From Flavobacteriales bacterium (GTDB taxonomy: Bacteria > Bacteroidota > Bacteroidia > Flavobacteriales > Flavobacteriaceae), in NCBI GenBank assembly GCA_004214175.1, contig SGZH01000005.1, forward strand, positions 1 to 52,764: a DNA stretch of 52,764 bases, read 5' to 3'. Of the stretch, positions 1-8,787 are shown in pieces. The translations under genes and the position numbers were made by a program. Within the stretch, counting starts at the first letter, position 1, and each line of letters starts with the position of its first letter. The notes under the pieces are model-generated. The model was not told the origin of the DNA, did no database searches, and was given only the letters and a program-made list of their open reading frames with translations.

Positions 1-980
1 TGTTAGGAAAATATGAAAAATATATAACTGAATTATTTGGTTACGATAAAATATTACCAATGAATACTGGTGTCGAAGGTGGTGAAACTGCATTAAAATT
101 ATGCAGAAAGTGGGCTTATAAAGTAAAAGGAATTAAAAAAAATAAAGCAAAAATTTTATTTGCTGAAAATAATTTTTGGGGCAGGACTCTGGCAGCGGTA
201 TCTTCATCTACCGACCCAAGTGCATTTAATGACTATGGACCATATTTACCAGGTTTCGAAATTGTAAAATATAATAATTTAAATGCTTTAGAAAAGGCTT
301 TGGAGGATCCTAATATTGCTGGTTATATGGTAGAACCTATACAAGGAGAGGCTGGAGTTTTAGTTCCTGATGATGGATATTTAAGAAAGGCATATGACTT
401 ATGCAAATCAAAAAATGTTCTTTTTATTGCAGACGAGGTTCAAACAGGAATTTCAAGAACAGGAAAATTATATTGCTGTCAGCATGAGGGTGTCAAACCA
501 GATATTTTAATTTTAGGTAAAGCTCTATCTGGAGGAGTTTTTCCAGTTTCTGCAGCTTTAGCGAATGATGAAATAATGATGACAATTAAACCAGGAGAAC
601 ATGGTTCTACTTTTGGAGGTAATCCTTTAGGTTGTAGTATTGCTATGGCAGCATTAAAGGTAGCTGTTGATGAAAACTTAGCAGATAATGCTGAAAAATT
701 AGGAATTATTTTTAGAAAAGAATTATCTGATTTTGCTTTAGAAAACAATTTAGTTAAATCTGTTCGAGGTAAAGGTTTGTTAAATGCCATATTAATTAAT
801 GATACTGAAGAGAGTAAAACAGCTTGGAATATTTGTCTAAAGCTAAGAGATAATGGTTTGTTAGCAAAACCAACACACGGTAATATAATTCGTTTTGCAC
901 CACCTTTAATAATTACAGAAAAACAACTTTTAGAATGTATTTCAATAATTAAAAAGACCATTAACGAATTTGAATACTAA
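1..980 (+). CDS. rocD: Ornithine--oxo-acid aminotransferase, 3' part (5' end outside window)
   Basis: PLP-dependent class III aminotransferase that converts ornithine and 2-oxoglutarate to glutamate semialdehyde and glutamate in the cytoplasm. The reading frame is open from base 3 through the ORF-track ATG at 60, and the residues before that ATG ([19 protein letters not shown]) align with the family, so the listed start is internal and the gene begins upstream. Visible motifs are [14 protein letters not shown] (cofactor phosphate region), [10 protein letters not shown], the Asp motif [15 protein letters not shown] and the PLP lysine in [16 protein letters not shown], followed by [10 protein letters not shown]. 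These are close to known ornithine aminotransferases, more so than to acetylornithine aminotransferases. The Smr gene follows after three bases, so the two are probably co-transcribed. Confidence 0.93.
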   Translation, partial: LGKYEKYITELFGYDKILPMNTGVEGGETALKLCRKWAYKVKGIKKNKAKILFAENNFWGRTLAAVSSSTDPSAFNDYGPYLPGFEIVKYNNLNALEKALEDPNIAGYMVEPIQGEAGVLVPDDGYLRKAYDLCKSKNVLFIADEVQTGISRTGKLYCCQHEGVKPDILILGKALSGGVFPVSAALANDEIMMTIKPGEHGSTFGGNPLGCSIAMAALKVAVDENLADNAEKLGIIFRKELSDFALENNLVKSVRGKGLLNAILINDTEESKTAWNICLKLRDNGLLAKPTHGNIIRFAPPLIITEKQLLECISIIKKTINEFEY

Positions 981-983
981 TAG

Positions 984-1532
984 ATGAAACTTGGTGATTA
1001 TGTTTCGGTTTTGGATGAAGATGTTTATGGAAAAGTAGTATCTATTGTAGGGAATAAAATTACTATAATTGACTTGGACGGTTTTGAACAACAATATTTA
1101 AAAAATGAATTAGTCTACCAATCGCAAGAACTTCCTGACTTAGCAAATTCCCTTGAAAATATTTCAGAGATTATCACTGAAAAAGAACAAAAAAAACATA
1201 ATTTTTCTTCAAAAATAAAACCAAAAGAAAGAAAGTCTGCTCAAATGGAAGTTGATTTGCATATTCATCAACTGGTTTCAGACACTAGAAATATGGATAA
1301 TTTTGAAATGTTAAATTTTCAATTAGAAATAGCCAAAAGAAAAATAGCTTTTGCAATAAGAAAAAAAATACAGAAAATCATTTTTATTCATGGTGTTGGT
1401 CAGGGAGTTTTAAAGTATGAATTAATCAGAGTTCTCAAAGAATACGAAGGGCGCCTTGAGTTTTATGATGCTGATTATCAAAAATATGGGCTAGGCGCTA
1501 CAGAGGTTTATATTTTTCAGAGTAAATATTAG
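984..1532 (+). CDS. Smr/MutS2-type domain protein (DUF2027-like N-terminus)
   Basis: 182 aa soluble protein. The N-terminal ~55 residues (MKLGDYVSVLDEDVYGKVVS) look like a small beta-barrel that tracks with Smr domains in Bacteroidota; the C-terminal ~85 residues are an Smr domain with the DLHIHQL strand and the FIHGVGQGVLK loop (HGxGxG type). Smr domains of MutS2 and related proteins act as nucleases on DNA or RNA; what this stand-alone version cuts is not known. Starts three bases after rocD, which suggests an operon by position only, with no obvious functional link. Domain call is firm; role is open. Confidence 0.82.
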   Translation: MKLGDYVSVLDEDVYGKVVSIVGNKITIIDLDGFEQQYLKNELVYQSQELPDLANSLENISEIITEKEQKKHNFSSKIKPKERKSAQMEVDLHIHQLVSDTRNMDNFEMLNFQLEIAKRKIAFAIRKKIQKIIFIHGVGQGVLKYELIRVLKEYEGRLEFYDADYQKYGLGATEVYIFQSKY

Positions 1533-1536
1533 CTTT

Positions 1537-2415
1537 TTAAAATTCGGGTGTGAGCGATACGGTTCCGTCAATAATATTATTCTGGTTCCCAAGTATCATA
1601 GTTTCTTTAGTTATTTGTTCTGTTCCGTTAATAAGAATAAGATTGTTAATTATTAATTCAATATCACTTGTTAGTCGGTAGGTATGGATTCTATATTGAT
1701 CAATGGTATTATTGTTGGTCATGTTTTCATTTAAATAATCAGGGATATTAGAGATAGTAAGATCATTTGTTGGATCTAAATCACCATTAGCATCTTCATA
1801 TCTTGTTAAAATAGAGTCGTTGTCATCATCCACATCTAAATAATCAGGGATTAAATCACCATCTGTATCCAAAGGAAATTCAGAAATTCCTTCTAAAAAA
1901 TCGGGCCCTAGTTCATTAATAGTAGGAACATTATCTCCATCATCATCGTTATCATAATAATCTAACAGACCATCATTATCAGTATCTAAGGCACTATTTA
2001 TATCTTCTATAATTCCATCATTATCATCTTTAATTACCGTTGTTGTAAGCTGAACTAAACCAGATGCTCCAAAATATTCGTTGATTACATTTGGTGTGAT
2101 TGGTGGGATACTACTACAAAAATAATCATCATCTATATCATCATCATATTTTCTGTAATTAACTAGGTATGTAGTGCCATTTAATGCATATTCATTGATT
2201 CCATTCTCAATAAACAAAATATCATTTGTTTCTAAAACAAGAGATATGCTTTCTGCAGCAAATGAGTTATTTATATTATAAAAAGTATAAGAACCAATTC
2301 CGCCACAAGTTTTTAAATTGTTACCGATAAAATTAAAATCAGTAATGATGACGTCGCCATCGTCACATGATGTTAATAGGCTTATAATTATTAAAATAAA
2401 AAAAAAATTACGCAT
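1537..2415 (-). CDS. Acidic lipoprotein with calcium-binding DxDxDG-type repeats
   Basis: I place the start at the second Met of the ORF (MRNFFFILIIISLLTSCDDGD), which gives a normal lipoprotein signal with lipobox LLTSC; the nine residues before it look spurious. The product is 292 aa. The middle carries several thrombospondin-type-3-like acidic loops: DTDNDGLLDYYDNDDDGD, then DTDGDLIPDYLDVDDDND, then a further DANGDLDP. Such loops bind calcium and stiffen surface proteins. The rest has no catalytic motif that I recognise. It is probably exposed on the outer membrane. It is divergent from the cysteine desulfurase gene and convergent with the Smr gene. Function unknown. Confidence 0.72.
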   Translation of the reverse strand: MRNFFFILIIISLLTSCDDGDVIITDFNFIGNNLKTCGGIGSYTFYNINNSFAAESISLVLETNDILFIENGINEYALNGTTYLVNYRKYDDDIDDDYFCSSIPPITPNVINEYFGASGLVQLTTTVIKDDNDGIIEDINSALDTDNDGLLDYYDNDDDGDNVPTINELGPDFLEGISEFPLDTDGDLIPDYLDVDDDNDSILTRYEDANGDLDPTNDLTISNIPDYLNENMTNNNTIDQYRIHTYRLTSDIELIINNLILINGTEQITKETMILGNQNNIIDGTVSLTPEF

Positions 2416-2473
2416 AAAGAAATATATTATACAAAGAAACAATTTTTCTTTATTATGAAACTATAATAAATTG

Positions 2474-2481
2474 TATTTTTG
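2474..2481 (+). promoter_or_regulatory. Bacteroidota -7 promoter element (TATTTTTG)
   Basis: Exact match to the Bacteroidota sigma-A -7 consensus TAnnTTTG. It ends only six bases before the cysteine desulfurase ATG at 2488, so transcription would start at or within a few bases of the start codon, giving a leaderless or near-leaderless mRNA. No good TTG is seen at the expected -33 distance. Confidence 0.5.
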
Positions 2482-2487
2482 ACCATT

Positions 2488-3636
2488 ATGAGAAAAATCT
2501 ATTTTGATAATGCTGCGACAACTCAGGTCAGAAAAGAGGTAGTAGATAAGGTAGCAGAAATATTAAGTACCGAATTCGGTAATCCTTCCTCAACTCATTC
2601 TATCGGAAGATCTTCTAAATCTATTCTTGAAAATTGTAGAAAAGAAATTGCTGCTCATTTTAAAGTGACTGCAGCAGAAATAATTTTTACTTCAGGAGGA
2701 ACAGAAGCAGATAATTTAATAATAAATAGTTGTGTAAGAGATTTAAAAGTAGAGCGAATAATAACAAGTAAAATTGAACATCATGCTGTTTTACATACAA
2801 TACAGGATATAAGTAGTGAACTTAATATTCAAATAGATTATGTTGAATTAGGCCAAAATGGGATGGTCAATTATGATCATTTAGAAAATCTTCTCCAAAA
2901 ATCTCCATCAAAAACTTTAGTTAGTTTAATGCACGTTAATAATGAAATTGGGAATATTTTAGATATCAATAAAGTAGCAACTATTTGTAAGCATAATAAT
3001 GCTTTGTTTCATAGTGATACTGTTCAATCTGTAGGTCATTATAGTTTAGATTTTTCAAAAATACCAATTGATTTTGCAGCTGTTGCAGCACATAAATTTC
3101 ATGGTCCAAAAGGGATAGGATTTGCATTTGTCAGAAAAAATTCAGGCTTAAAATCCTCTATAAAAGGAGGTGAACAAGAGCGTGGTTTAAGAGCAGGTAC
3201 GGAGGCTGTTTATGCTATAGCAGGCCTTAATGAAGCTTTGAAATTATCTTATCAACACCTTACAGAAGAAAGAAACTACATTAAAACGATAAAAAATTAT
3301 TTTAAGGATACTTTATTAAAAGAAATTCCAGATGCTAAACTAAATGGTTGCTGTGGTGATGATGATTTTAGCACCTACACATTACTAAATGTTTTATTAC
3401 CTATACCGGCAGAAAAAGCGTCCTTGTTATTATTTCAGCTTGATTTAAAAGGAATCGCTTGCTCTAAAGGTTCTGCTTGCCAGAGTGGAAGTTTAAGTGG
3501 ATCACACGTTTTGTCAGAAATTCTATCAAAAGAAGATATGCTAAAACCATCGATACGTTTTTCTTTCTCAACCTACAATACTATCGAAGAAGTAGATTTT
3601 GTAATTAAAACGTTGAAAGAATTAATAGATTCTTAA
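2488..3636 (+). CDS. Cysteine desulfurase (NifS/IscS-type, class V aminotransferase)
   Basis: PLP enzyme that takes sulfur from cysteine (making alanine) for Fe-S clusters or thiolated tRNA. I start it at the ATG of MRKIYFDNAATTQ rather than at the TTG nine bases upstream used by the track; this gives 382 aa. Motifs: SGGTEADNL, the His motif KIEHHAV, MHVNNEIGN, HSDTVQSVGH, the PLP lysine in AAHKFHGPKG, RAGTEAV and the catalytic Cys in SKGSACQSGS. It stands alone without iscU or other Fe-S genes nearby, so the sulfur acceptor cannot be told from context. Convergent with the TonB receptor gene, with a three-base gap. Confidence 0.92.
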   Translation: MRKIYFDNAATTQVRKEVVDKVAEILSTEFGNPSSTHSIGRSSKSILENCRKEIAAHFKVTAAEIIFTSGGTEADNLIINSCVRDLKVERIITSKIEHHAVLHTIQDISSELNIQIDYVELGQNGMVNYDHLENLLQKSPSKTLVSLMHVNNEIGNILDINKVATICKHNNALFHSDTVQSVGHYSLDFSKIPIDFAAVAAHKFHGPKGIGFAFVRKNSGLKSSIKGGEQERGLRAGTEAVYAIAGLNEALKLSYQHLTEERNYIKTIKNYFKDTLLKEIPDAKLNGCCGDDDFSTYTLLNVLLPIPAEKASLLLFQLDLKGIACSKGSACQSGSLSGSHVLSEILSKEDMLKPSIRFSFSTYNTIEEVDFVIKTLKELIDS

Positions 3637-3639
3637 AAT

Positions 3640-6105
3640 CTAAAATTTCATAGTCGTTCTGACATTAAATACACGAGGAGTTAAATAGTTGGGAATTGCA
3701 TACTGAACCTTTGTATAAACATCTCTTACAAAGGTATTAGTGATTGAGTTTTGAACATCAAAGATATTGAATATTTCAAGACCAATGGTTAACTCTTTAA
3801 AAGCTTTTAGGAATCCTGATTTTTTTAATTTTTTATTGTTTATTAAGATGTACGAAAATCCAACGTCAGCTCTCTTATAGTCAGGTAATCTTGTTTGATA
3901 ATTATAAGGATCTGCATAACTAGGAGACCCACCTGGCAAACCAGTGTTATAGGTTAGGTTTAAGTATAGTTTTAAATCAGGTATTACTTTTACATAGTCT
4001 TGAAATAAAACTGAAAATTTTAATCGTTGATCAGTAGGCCTAAAAATATATCCTCTACCATCAATATTCTCTTTTGTTTTTAAATAACCAATACTAACCC
4101 AACTTTCAGTTCCAGGCACAAACTCCCCAGCTAGTCTCACATCAGCTCCATAAGCGTAAGCAACTGCATTATTTCTAGCTCGATAACGAATCCTTACATT
4201 TTCTAAAGTATAAGGATTTACATCAGTGAGTGACTTGTAGTACAGTTCAGTATTTAAAGAAAACGGTCTACCCCATAGGTCAAAACTATAATCGTTACCT
4301 AATACCACATGAATTGATTGTTGTGCTTTTACCTCAGGATTTACAATGCCCAGTGAATCTCTTAGTTCTCTATATAAGGGAGGTTGATGGTAAAAGCCGC
4401 CTGAGACTCTAAAAAGTATATCAGCTTCCCAATCAGGTTTCAAGGAGGCTTGAACTCTTGGACTGAAAACAGTTTGAGAGTTGCTATTTAGCCCTTTTCC
4501 TCCAACGGTCCAGTGGTGTGCTCTAACTCCAGCATTAAGCCAGAGATCACTATTGCCAAGGTTAGCTCTTTTACTCCATTGAATAAATCCAGAGATTCGA
4601 TCAATTTGAACATCATTAGTTGCTCTAACAGATGTATATGGTAAAATAGGAGAGGTGAAGGGATCATAAGGTTCGTTATTTCCAAGGTCTCCAATTGGTG
4701 GACGAATAGAAAATCCAGCTGAATCAATGACTTCATACTCTTGGATTCTATCTCGAATATCTTCATGGGTGTATTTTATTCCGTAATCAATTTTATTATC
4801 ATCAATTGATAAAATTCCTTTGTGTTCTAAATTGATAAACAGTGCATCTAGATCGTTCCTTGCATGAGTTAACTGAGAACCAATGCCTTCTGTAAATTCA
4901 ACCTCACCAAGATTTTCTCCACCAATATCAGTGTTCACCTCACCCAATCTGTATTCAGCAAAAATATCATAATGCTCTTGTTCTTTTGAGTGGTATATTG
5001 AACCAATTAGCTTGGCAGTATAATCATCAGATACAACATAAGTACCCTTTAAAGCTCCAAAATAAGTTTGGTATTGATCTACTTCTTGTCCTTCATAAAA
5101 AACTAGTAGTGCTACAGGATCGGTAATAGTTCCAAAGTTAGTCTGTCTTGTTAATGGTTCAAATTGATAATCGTTAATAGATATATTTCCAAGAAAATTT
5201 AATTCAAATTTATTGGTAATTTTATAACTTAAATAAGCTTGAGCATCTGCAAATACAGGTTTATAATTTGATTTAGTTTCTGTTGAATTTACAAACAGGC
5301 TATTGTTTCTGTAACGTGCTCCAACAATACCGTTGAATCTACCGTTTTTGGAAACCCCTCCAGAAGAAATATTAGCGCCTAATAAACTTATGTCTGCAGT
5401 GGCTTCAAAAGCAACTGGCTTTCGATATGTGATATCCAAAACAGAAGAAAGCTTATCTCCGTATTTTGCTTGAAAACCTCCAGCTGAAAAATCAACTTTG
5501 GAAGTTAAGTCGGTATTTACAAAACTAAAACCTTCTTGCTGACCACTTCGTATTAGAAAGGGTCTATATACCTCGATTTCATTTACATAGACCAAGTTTT
5601 CGTCGTAATTACCACCTCTTACTGCATATTGTGTACTTAGTTCATTATTACTATTTACACCTGGTAAAGATTTAATTAAATTTTCCACTCCTGCATTTGC
5701 TCCAGGAATTTTTCGGATAGCTTCAGGACTTATAGTAGTAATTCCTTCAATTCTTTTTCTTTTATTTCTTGAAATTACCACCTCTCCAATCTGTTCAATA
5801 GCTAAACTCATTACCGGATTAATTTCAAAGTCTGAATTAGCGCTTAAAGCTGGAACAGAGATTTGAATATTTTTAAAAGTTACATGAGAAAACACTAAGG
5901 TTAATTGCTTTTTTGATGGCACTTCAAGAGAGTAAAATCCATCAAAATTTGTTTGTGTGCCTTCATTTCCAACAGTGACATTTACTTTAGATATAGGTAT
6001 GTTGTTTTCATCAAGAATGATACCTTTTATAATAGCATTCTGAGCTGAGAGGCTACAAAAAGAAATGGTAAGTAGAAATATAAGAAGCGAAGTATATGTT
6101 TTCAA
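3640..6105 (-). CDS. TonB-dependent receptor with carboxypeptidase-regulatory-like N-domain
   Basis: Outer-membrane beta-barrel that imports a ligand with energy from TonB. Order: signal peptide, a ~80-residue carboxypeptidase-regulatory-like domain (IIKGIILDENNIPISKVNV), plug (KSLPGVNSNNELSTQYAVRGGNYDENLVYVNEI, quoted in part), then a 22-strand-type barrel ending in MKF with a C-terminal Phe. Start choice: the track's 845 aa ORF begins inside the preceding peptidase gene, and its first ~24 residues do not look like a signal. A TTG at 6105 gives KTYTSLLIFLLTISFCSLSAQ as a clean signal peptide, 13 bases after the peptidase stop; ATGs at 6153-6177 remain possible. No SusD partner is next to it, so this is not a Sus-type sugar pair; ligand unknown. 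Confidence 0.88.
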   Translation of the reverse strand: MKTYTSLLIFLLTISFCSLSAQNAIIKGIILDENNIPISKVNVTVGNEGTQTNFDGFYSLEVPSKKQLTLVFSHVTFKNIQISVPALSANSDFEINPVMSLAIEQIGEVVISRNKRKRIEGITTISPEAIRKIPGANAGVENLIKSLPGVNSNNELSTQYAVRGGNYDENLVYVNEIEVYRPFLIRSGQQEGFSFVNTDLTSKVDFSAGGFQAKYGDKLSSVLDITYRKPVAFEATADISLLGANISSGGVSKNGRFNGIVGARYRNNSLFVNSTETKSNYKPVFADAQAYLSYKITNKFELNFLGNISINDYQFEPLTRQTNFGTITDPVALLVFYEGQEVDQYQTYFGALKGTYVVSDDYTAKLIGSIYHSKEQEHYDIFAEYRLGEVNTDIGGENLGEVEFTEGIGSQLTHARNDLDALFINLEHKGILSIDDNKIDYGIKYTHEDIRDRIQEYEVIDSAGFSIRPPIGDLGNNEPYDPFTSPILPYTSVRATNDVQIDRISGFIQWSKRANLGNSDLWLNAGVRAHHWTVGGKGLNSNSQTVFSPRVQASLKPDWEADILFRVSGGFYHQPPLYRELRDSLGIVNPEVKAQQSIHVVLGNDYSFDLWGRPFSLNTELYYKSLTDVNPYTLENVRIRYRARNNAVAYAYGADVRLAGEFVPGTESWVSIGYLKTKENIDGRGYIFRPTDQRLKFSVLFQDYVKVIPDLKLYLNLTYNTGLPGGSPSYADPYNYQTRLPDYKRADVGFSYILINNKKLKKSGFLKAFKELTIGLEIFNIFDVQNSITNTFVRDVYTKVQYAIPNYLTPRVFNVRTTMKF

Positions 6106-6118
6106 TTTAATTTTATAT

Positions 6119-7804
6119 TTATTTTCTATAAAAAGTCGATTCAAATGTAGCATTATTTCCAACATTATCAATGACAATTAGTTTCAAATTATTTTCCACT
6201 TCAGAGATAATTTGATCTTTGAAATCATAAGTTAAAACGTCTTTTTTGTAATCATATTCCATCAAAATAAATTGTCCGTTAATAGTAGCTCTATAGGAGC
6301 TTATTCCACTTAAATCATCAGTTATTTTTATTTTTAAAGTTTTATTTTTACTAATCCACTTTTTGTTTAGAAAATTAATAGGTTTTATTTCTGGATTTTT
6401 TGTGTCGACTGCTAAAACGAAGGTGCCCAACTTTTTTGTTTTTGCAATCAATTTATTTCCTTTTCTGAATGTTTTGATGTAATAAGGAATCTTTTTATAA
6501 TTGAGCCTACCAATATAAAGTTTATCAATATCTGTTTTATTATAATTTGATATATCTATACTGATAGAGAGTTTTTTATGAAGAGGAATAACATCTTTAT
6601 GAAGTTTTAGAGTATCAACTTTTGCATCAATATCGAGATAGGTGTCTTCATATAAACTATTTGCTGGAATATAAATATTAAATTTACCTTTTGTTATAGA
6701 ATACCCTTCTTGAGTATATACAAAATCTTCTGTTTTATTAGTTATTTCAGGTGTTAATGTTTCAGGCCGTTCCCCTATAATAGGGATTGAAATGAAAATA
6801 GTATTTTTATTAAAATCTCTCACTTTTATTAAATAGGTGGAATTTAATCGATGTTGAATGTCTAGAATTCCATTGCCATTTTCGTTTTTAATAATACTTA
6901 GAGGGTTATTTGATTCTCTAAAAAGTTTTTGAATACGAATCTTATTATTTTTATAATACTTATAATCAATATATCTATTTATATAACTAGTTTCAGCAAA
7001 TGAAAATTTTTCAAAGACAACTTTAAAATTTTGCTTACCATTGTAAAAAGTATCAATTTCATAAACGCCATTTTTATTTGAAGCTCCATTTTGTTGGTCA
7101 AAGGTAGAAATGCCAAATCCAATTTTTCCAAATGCAGTTATATTTTCAGCCTTATAAGATCCATCTTTTTGGGAAATAAGTCTTATTTTAATAGGATTTT
7201 GAGATTGATTAATTTGAGAATCTTTTGTAAGAGGGTATGCATACAAATTTGTTGCAATCGGATTTTCGGTATCTGGGATTATAATTCCGAAAAGAAGCGG
7301 ATTCATTGGACGTGAATTTTTATCCCGTATTTCAAAATGTAAATGAGGTCCATCACTACTTCCGCTGTTTCCAGTATACCCAATTAAATCTCCTTTTTTT
7401 ACTCTTAGTTGATTTGCCTCAGGGAATATTTCAATTTCATAAGATTCTTTTTTGTATTGAGCATTTTTAACAAATTTTTGAATGGTATCACCGTATTTTT
7501 TCAAATGTGCATATACTGTTTGGTATCCATTTGGATGTTTTAAATAAAGAGCTTTACCATAACCAAAATGAGAAACTTTTATCCTGTTGATAAAACCATC
7601 AGCCGGAGCGTAGATCGGAATTCCTGATTGTTGTTGTGTTTTTATATCCAATCCACTGTGGAAATGGTTATTTCTTAATTCTCCAAAATTTCCAGAAAGA
7701 ACAAGTGGGATTTTTACAGGATTACTAAAATAATTATCTGGAAGCTCTTCCTGAGCAAATAAAGAAACATAGCATAGAAAAAATAAAACTTTAATCTTTT
7801 TCAT
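6119..7804 (-). CDS. M23 (LytM-type) metallopeptidase, exported
   Basis: 561 aa with a signal peptide (MKKIKVLFFLCYVSLFAQ). The N-terminal third is an M23 peptidase: zinc motif HxxxD at H49-D53 (HSGLDI), a substrate strand with YAPADGFINRIKVS, and the second motif DGPHLHFEIRD. All expected zinc ligands are present, so it should be active, probably on peptidoglycan cross-links in the periplasm. The C-terminal ~350 residues are beta-rich and have no named match that I recognise. It sits directly upstream of the TonB receptor gene in the same direction, with a short gap or overlap depending on the receptor's start, so the pair is likely one transcript. Confidence 0.88.
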   Translation of the reverse strand: MKKIKVLFFLCYVSLFAQEELPDNYFSNPVKIPLVLSGNFGELRNNHFHSGLDIKTQQQSGIPIYAPADGFINRIKVSHFGYGKALYLKHPNGYQTVYAHLKKYGDTIQKFVKNAQYKKESYEIEIFPEANQLRVKKGDLIGYTGNSGSSDGPHLHFEIRDKNSRPMNPLLFGIIIPDTENPIATNLYAYPLTKDSQINQSQNPIKIRLISQKDGSYKAENITAFGKIGFGISTFDQQNGASNKNGVYEIDTFYNGKQNFKVVFEKFSFAETSYINRYIDYKYYKNNKIRIQKLFRESNNPLSIIKNENGNGILDIQHRLNSTYLIKVRDFNKNTIFISIPIIGERPETLTPEITNKTEDFVYTQEGYSITKGKFNIYIPANSLYEDTYLDIDAKVDTLKLHKDVIPLHKKLSISIDISNYNKTDIDKLYIGRLNYKKIPYYIKTFRKGNKLIAKTKKLGTFVLAVDTKNPEIKPINFLNKKWISKNKTLKIKITDDLSGISSYRATINGQFILMEYDYKKDVLTYDFKDQIISEVENNLKLIVIDNVGNNATFESTFYRK

Positions 7805-7897
7805 AGTGTAAAATTAGTGATACGCTATAAATAATTGTTGGGAGTTAATCAATTTATCAGACAAGTTATCAATATTACAAAATTATTTGCATTTTAA

Positions 7898-7928
7898 TTG
7901 GCTTTTCATCATGCGATTGTTAACTTTG
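7898..7928 (+). promoter_or_regulatory. Promoter for the coiled-coil/zapA/6S/rny run (TTG-N20-TAACTTTG)
   Basis: TTG at 7898-7900, twenty bases, then TAACTTTG at 7921-7928, an exact TAnnTTTG -7 element. The transcript would start near 7935, about 20 bases before the ATG at 7955. No other promoter this good lies between here and rny. Confidence 0.6.
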
Positions 7929-7954
7929 TAGAAATAGTATTGAATTAATTATTA

Positions 7955-8245
7955 ATGAGTAATTTATCAGGAATTGTTGATTCTTTGGAGAATAGGGTCA
8001 TTAAACTCCTCCAAGAATACGAAATTTTGAAGAGTTTGAAGATTAAATTGGAAGATGAAATTACAATTTTAAAATCTCAACAAGATCAAAATATTATAGA
8101 AATCGATTTTTGGAAAGACGAATGTAATACGTTAAGAATTGCAAATTCAATGCTTGGCAGTAATAAAAATAAACGAGAAACAAAACTCAAAATAAATGAA
8201 TTAGTTCGGGAAATTGATAAATGCATAACCCAACTTTCCGAATAA
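7955..8245 (+). CDS. Small coiled-coil protein upstream of zapA (ZapB-like)
   Basis: 96 aa, almost wholly predicted coiled coil by heptad pattern (IVDSLENRVIKLLQEYEILKSLKIKLEDEI), charged and without a signal peptide or membrane segment. It precedes zapA by six bases. In size, make-up and position it recalls ZapB, a coiled-coil partner of ZapA at the division ring, but similarity in coiled coils is cheap and I cannot claim homology. A role in Z-ring organisation is inference from context. Confidence 0.7.
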   Translation: MSNLSGIVDSLENRVIKLLQEYEILKSLKIKLEDEITILKSQQDQNIIEIDFWKDECNTLRIANSMLGSNKNKRETKLKINELVREIDKCITQLSE

Positions 8246-8251
8246 ATTAAA

Positions 8252-8536
8252 ATGTCAGACCAACAAAAAATTAAACTATCAATAGCAGACAGAGTGTATC
8301 CATTAACAACTACACCTGAACAAGAAGAAGCTCTAAGAAAGGCTACAAAAAAGATAGATGAAATGATTAAAAGGTTTGAAAAAAGTTATGCTGTGAGAGA
8401 TAAGCAAGACGTATTGGCCATGTGCGCATTACAATTTGCAACTCAAGTAGAACAAAAACAAATAGATAAAATAGAAGATAGCCAACACATTGAAAATAAA
8501 ATTCAAAAATTAAATCAAATGTTGCACGATTTTTAA
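8252..8536 (+). CDS. zapA: Cell division protein ZapA
   Basis: 94 aa FtsZ-associated protein that bundles FtsZ filaments at the division site. The N-terminal globular half (KIKLSIADRVYPLTTTPEQEE) matches the ZapA fold, where the conserved start is a beta-strand followed by the E-E-LRKA helix; the C-terminal half is a coiled coil (YAVRDKQDVLAMCALQFATQ). Length is normal for the family. It follows the coiled-coil gene by six bases and is followed by the 6S-type RNA. Confidence 0.88.
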   Translation: MSDQQKIKLSIADRVYPLTTTPEQEEALRKATKKIDEMIKRFEKSYAVRDKQDVLAMCALQFATQVEQKQIDKIEDSQHIENKIQKLNQMLHDF

Positions 8537-8565
8537 ATCGTAACGTTCTTTAAAATAAGGTTACT

Positions 8566-8738
8566 GCCTACATTAATACTATTTTTGGTAAACTCAACGC
8601 GAATTCTTTAAAAAGGGTGAGTTATAGTTGTAAAAGCGAGCCGTGTCCCTTGGGAGGGCGGATACTTGATCAACTAATTAACCCTAAACTTGTTTTAAGG
8701 AGTTTATACAAAACCAGCTATTAATGTAGGCTTTTTTT
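8566..8738 (+). ncRNA. ssrS: 6S RNA of flavobacterial type (6S-Flavo)
   Basis: About 173 nt in the non-coding gap between zapA and rny. Its ends pair perfectly over 13 bases (GCCTACATTAATA at 8566-8578 with TATTAATGTAGGC at 8719-8731) and are followed by seven T, so the closing helix doubles as a terminator. Inside, TAAACTC can pair with GAGTTTA near the 3' end, or AACTCA with the nearer TGAGTT; these alternatives compete, like the refolding known for 6S RNA. A G/C-rich centre (GCCGTGTCCCTTGGGAGGGC) can fold on its own. 6S RNA mimics open promoter DNA and binds RNA polymerase with its main sigma factor. The identity rests on structure, size and the zapA-rny location; I could not run a covariance search (Rfam 6S-Flavo). 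Confidence 0.8.
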
Positions 8739-8787
8739 ATGAATAAAACTCAAGTATACTAGTACTTAAAGTCTAAAGAATATAGAT

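Noticed and set aside
479-961. 160 aa minus-strand ORF inside rocD
   Set aside because: Shadow of a well-supported aminotransferase; no start context or family match.
3640-7804. Polysaccharide utilisation locus around the TonB receptor
   Set aside because: No SusD-like lipoprotein or glycoside hydrolase nearby; partner is an M23 peptidase.
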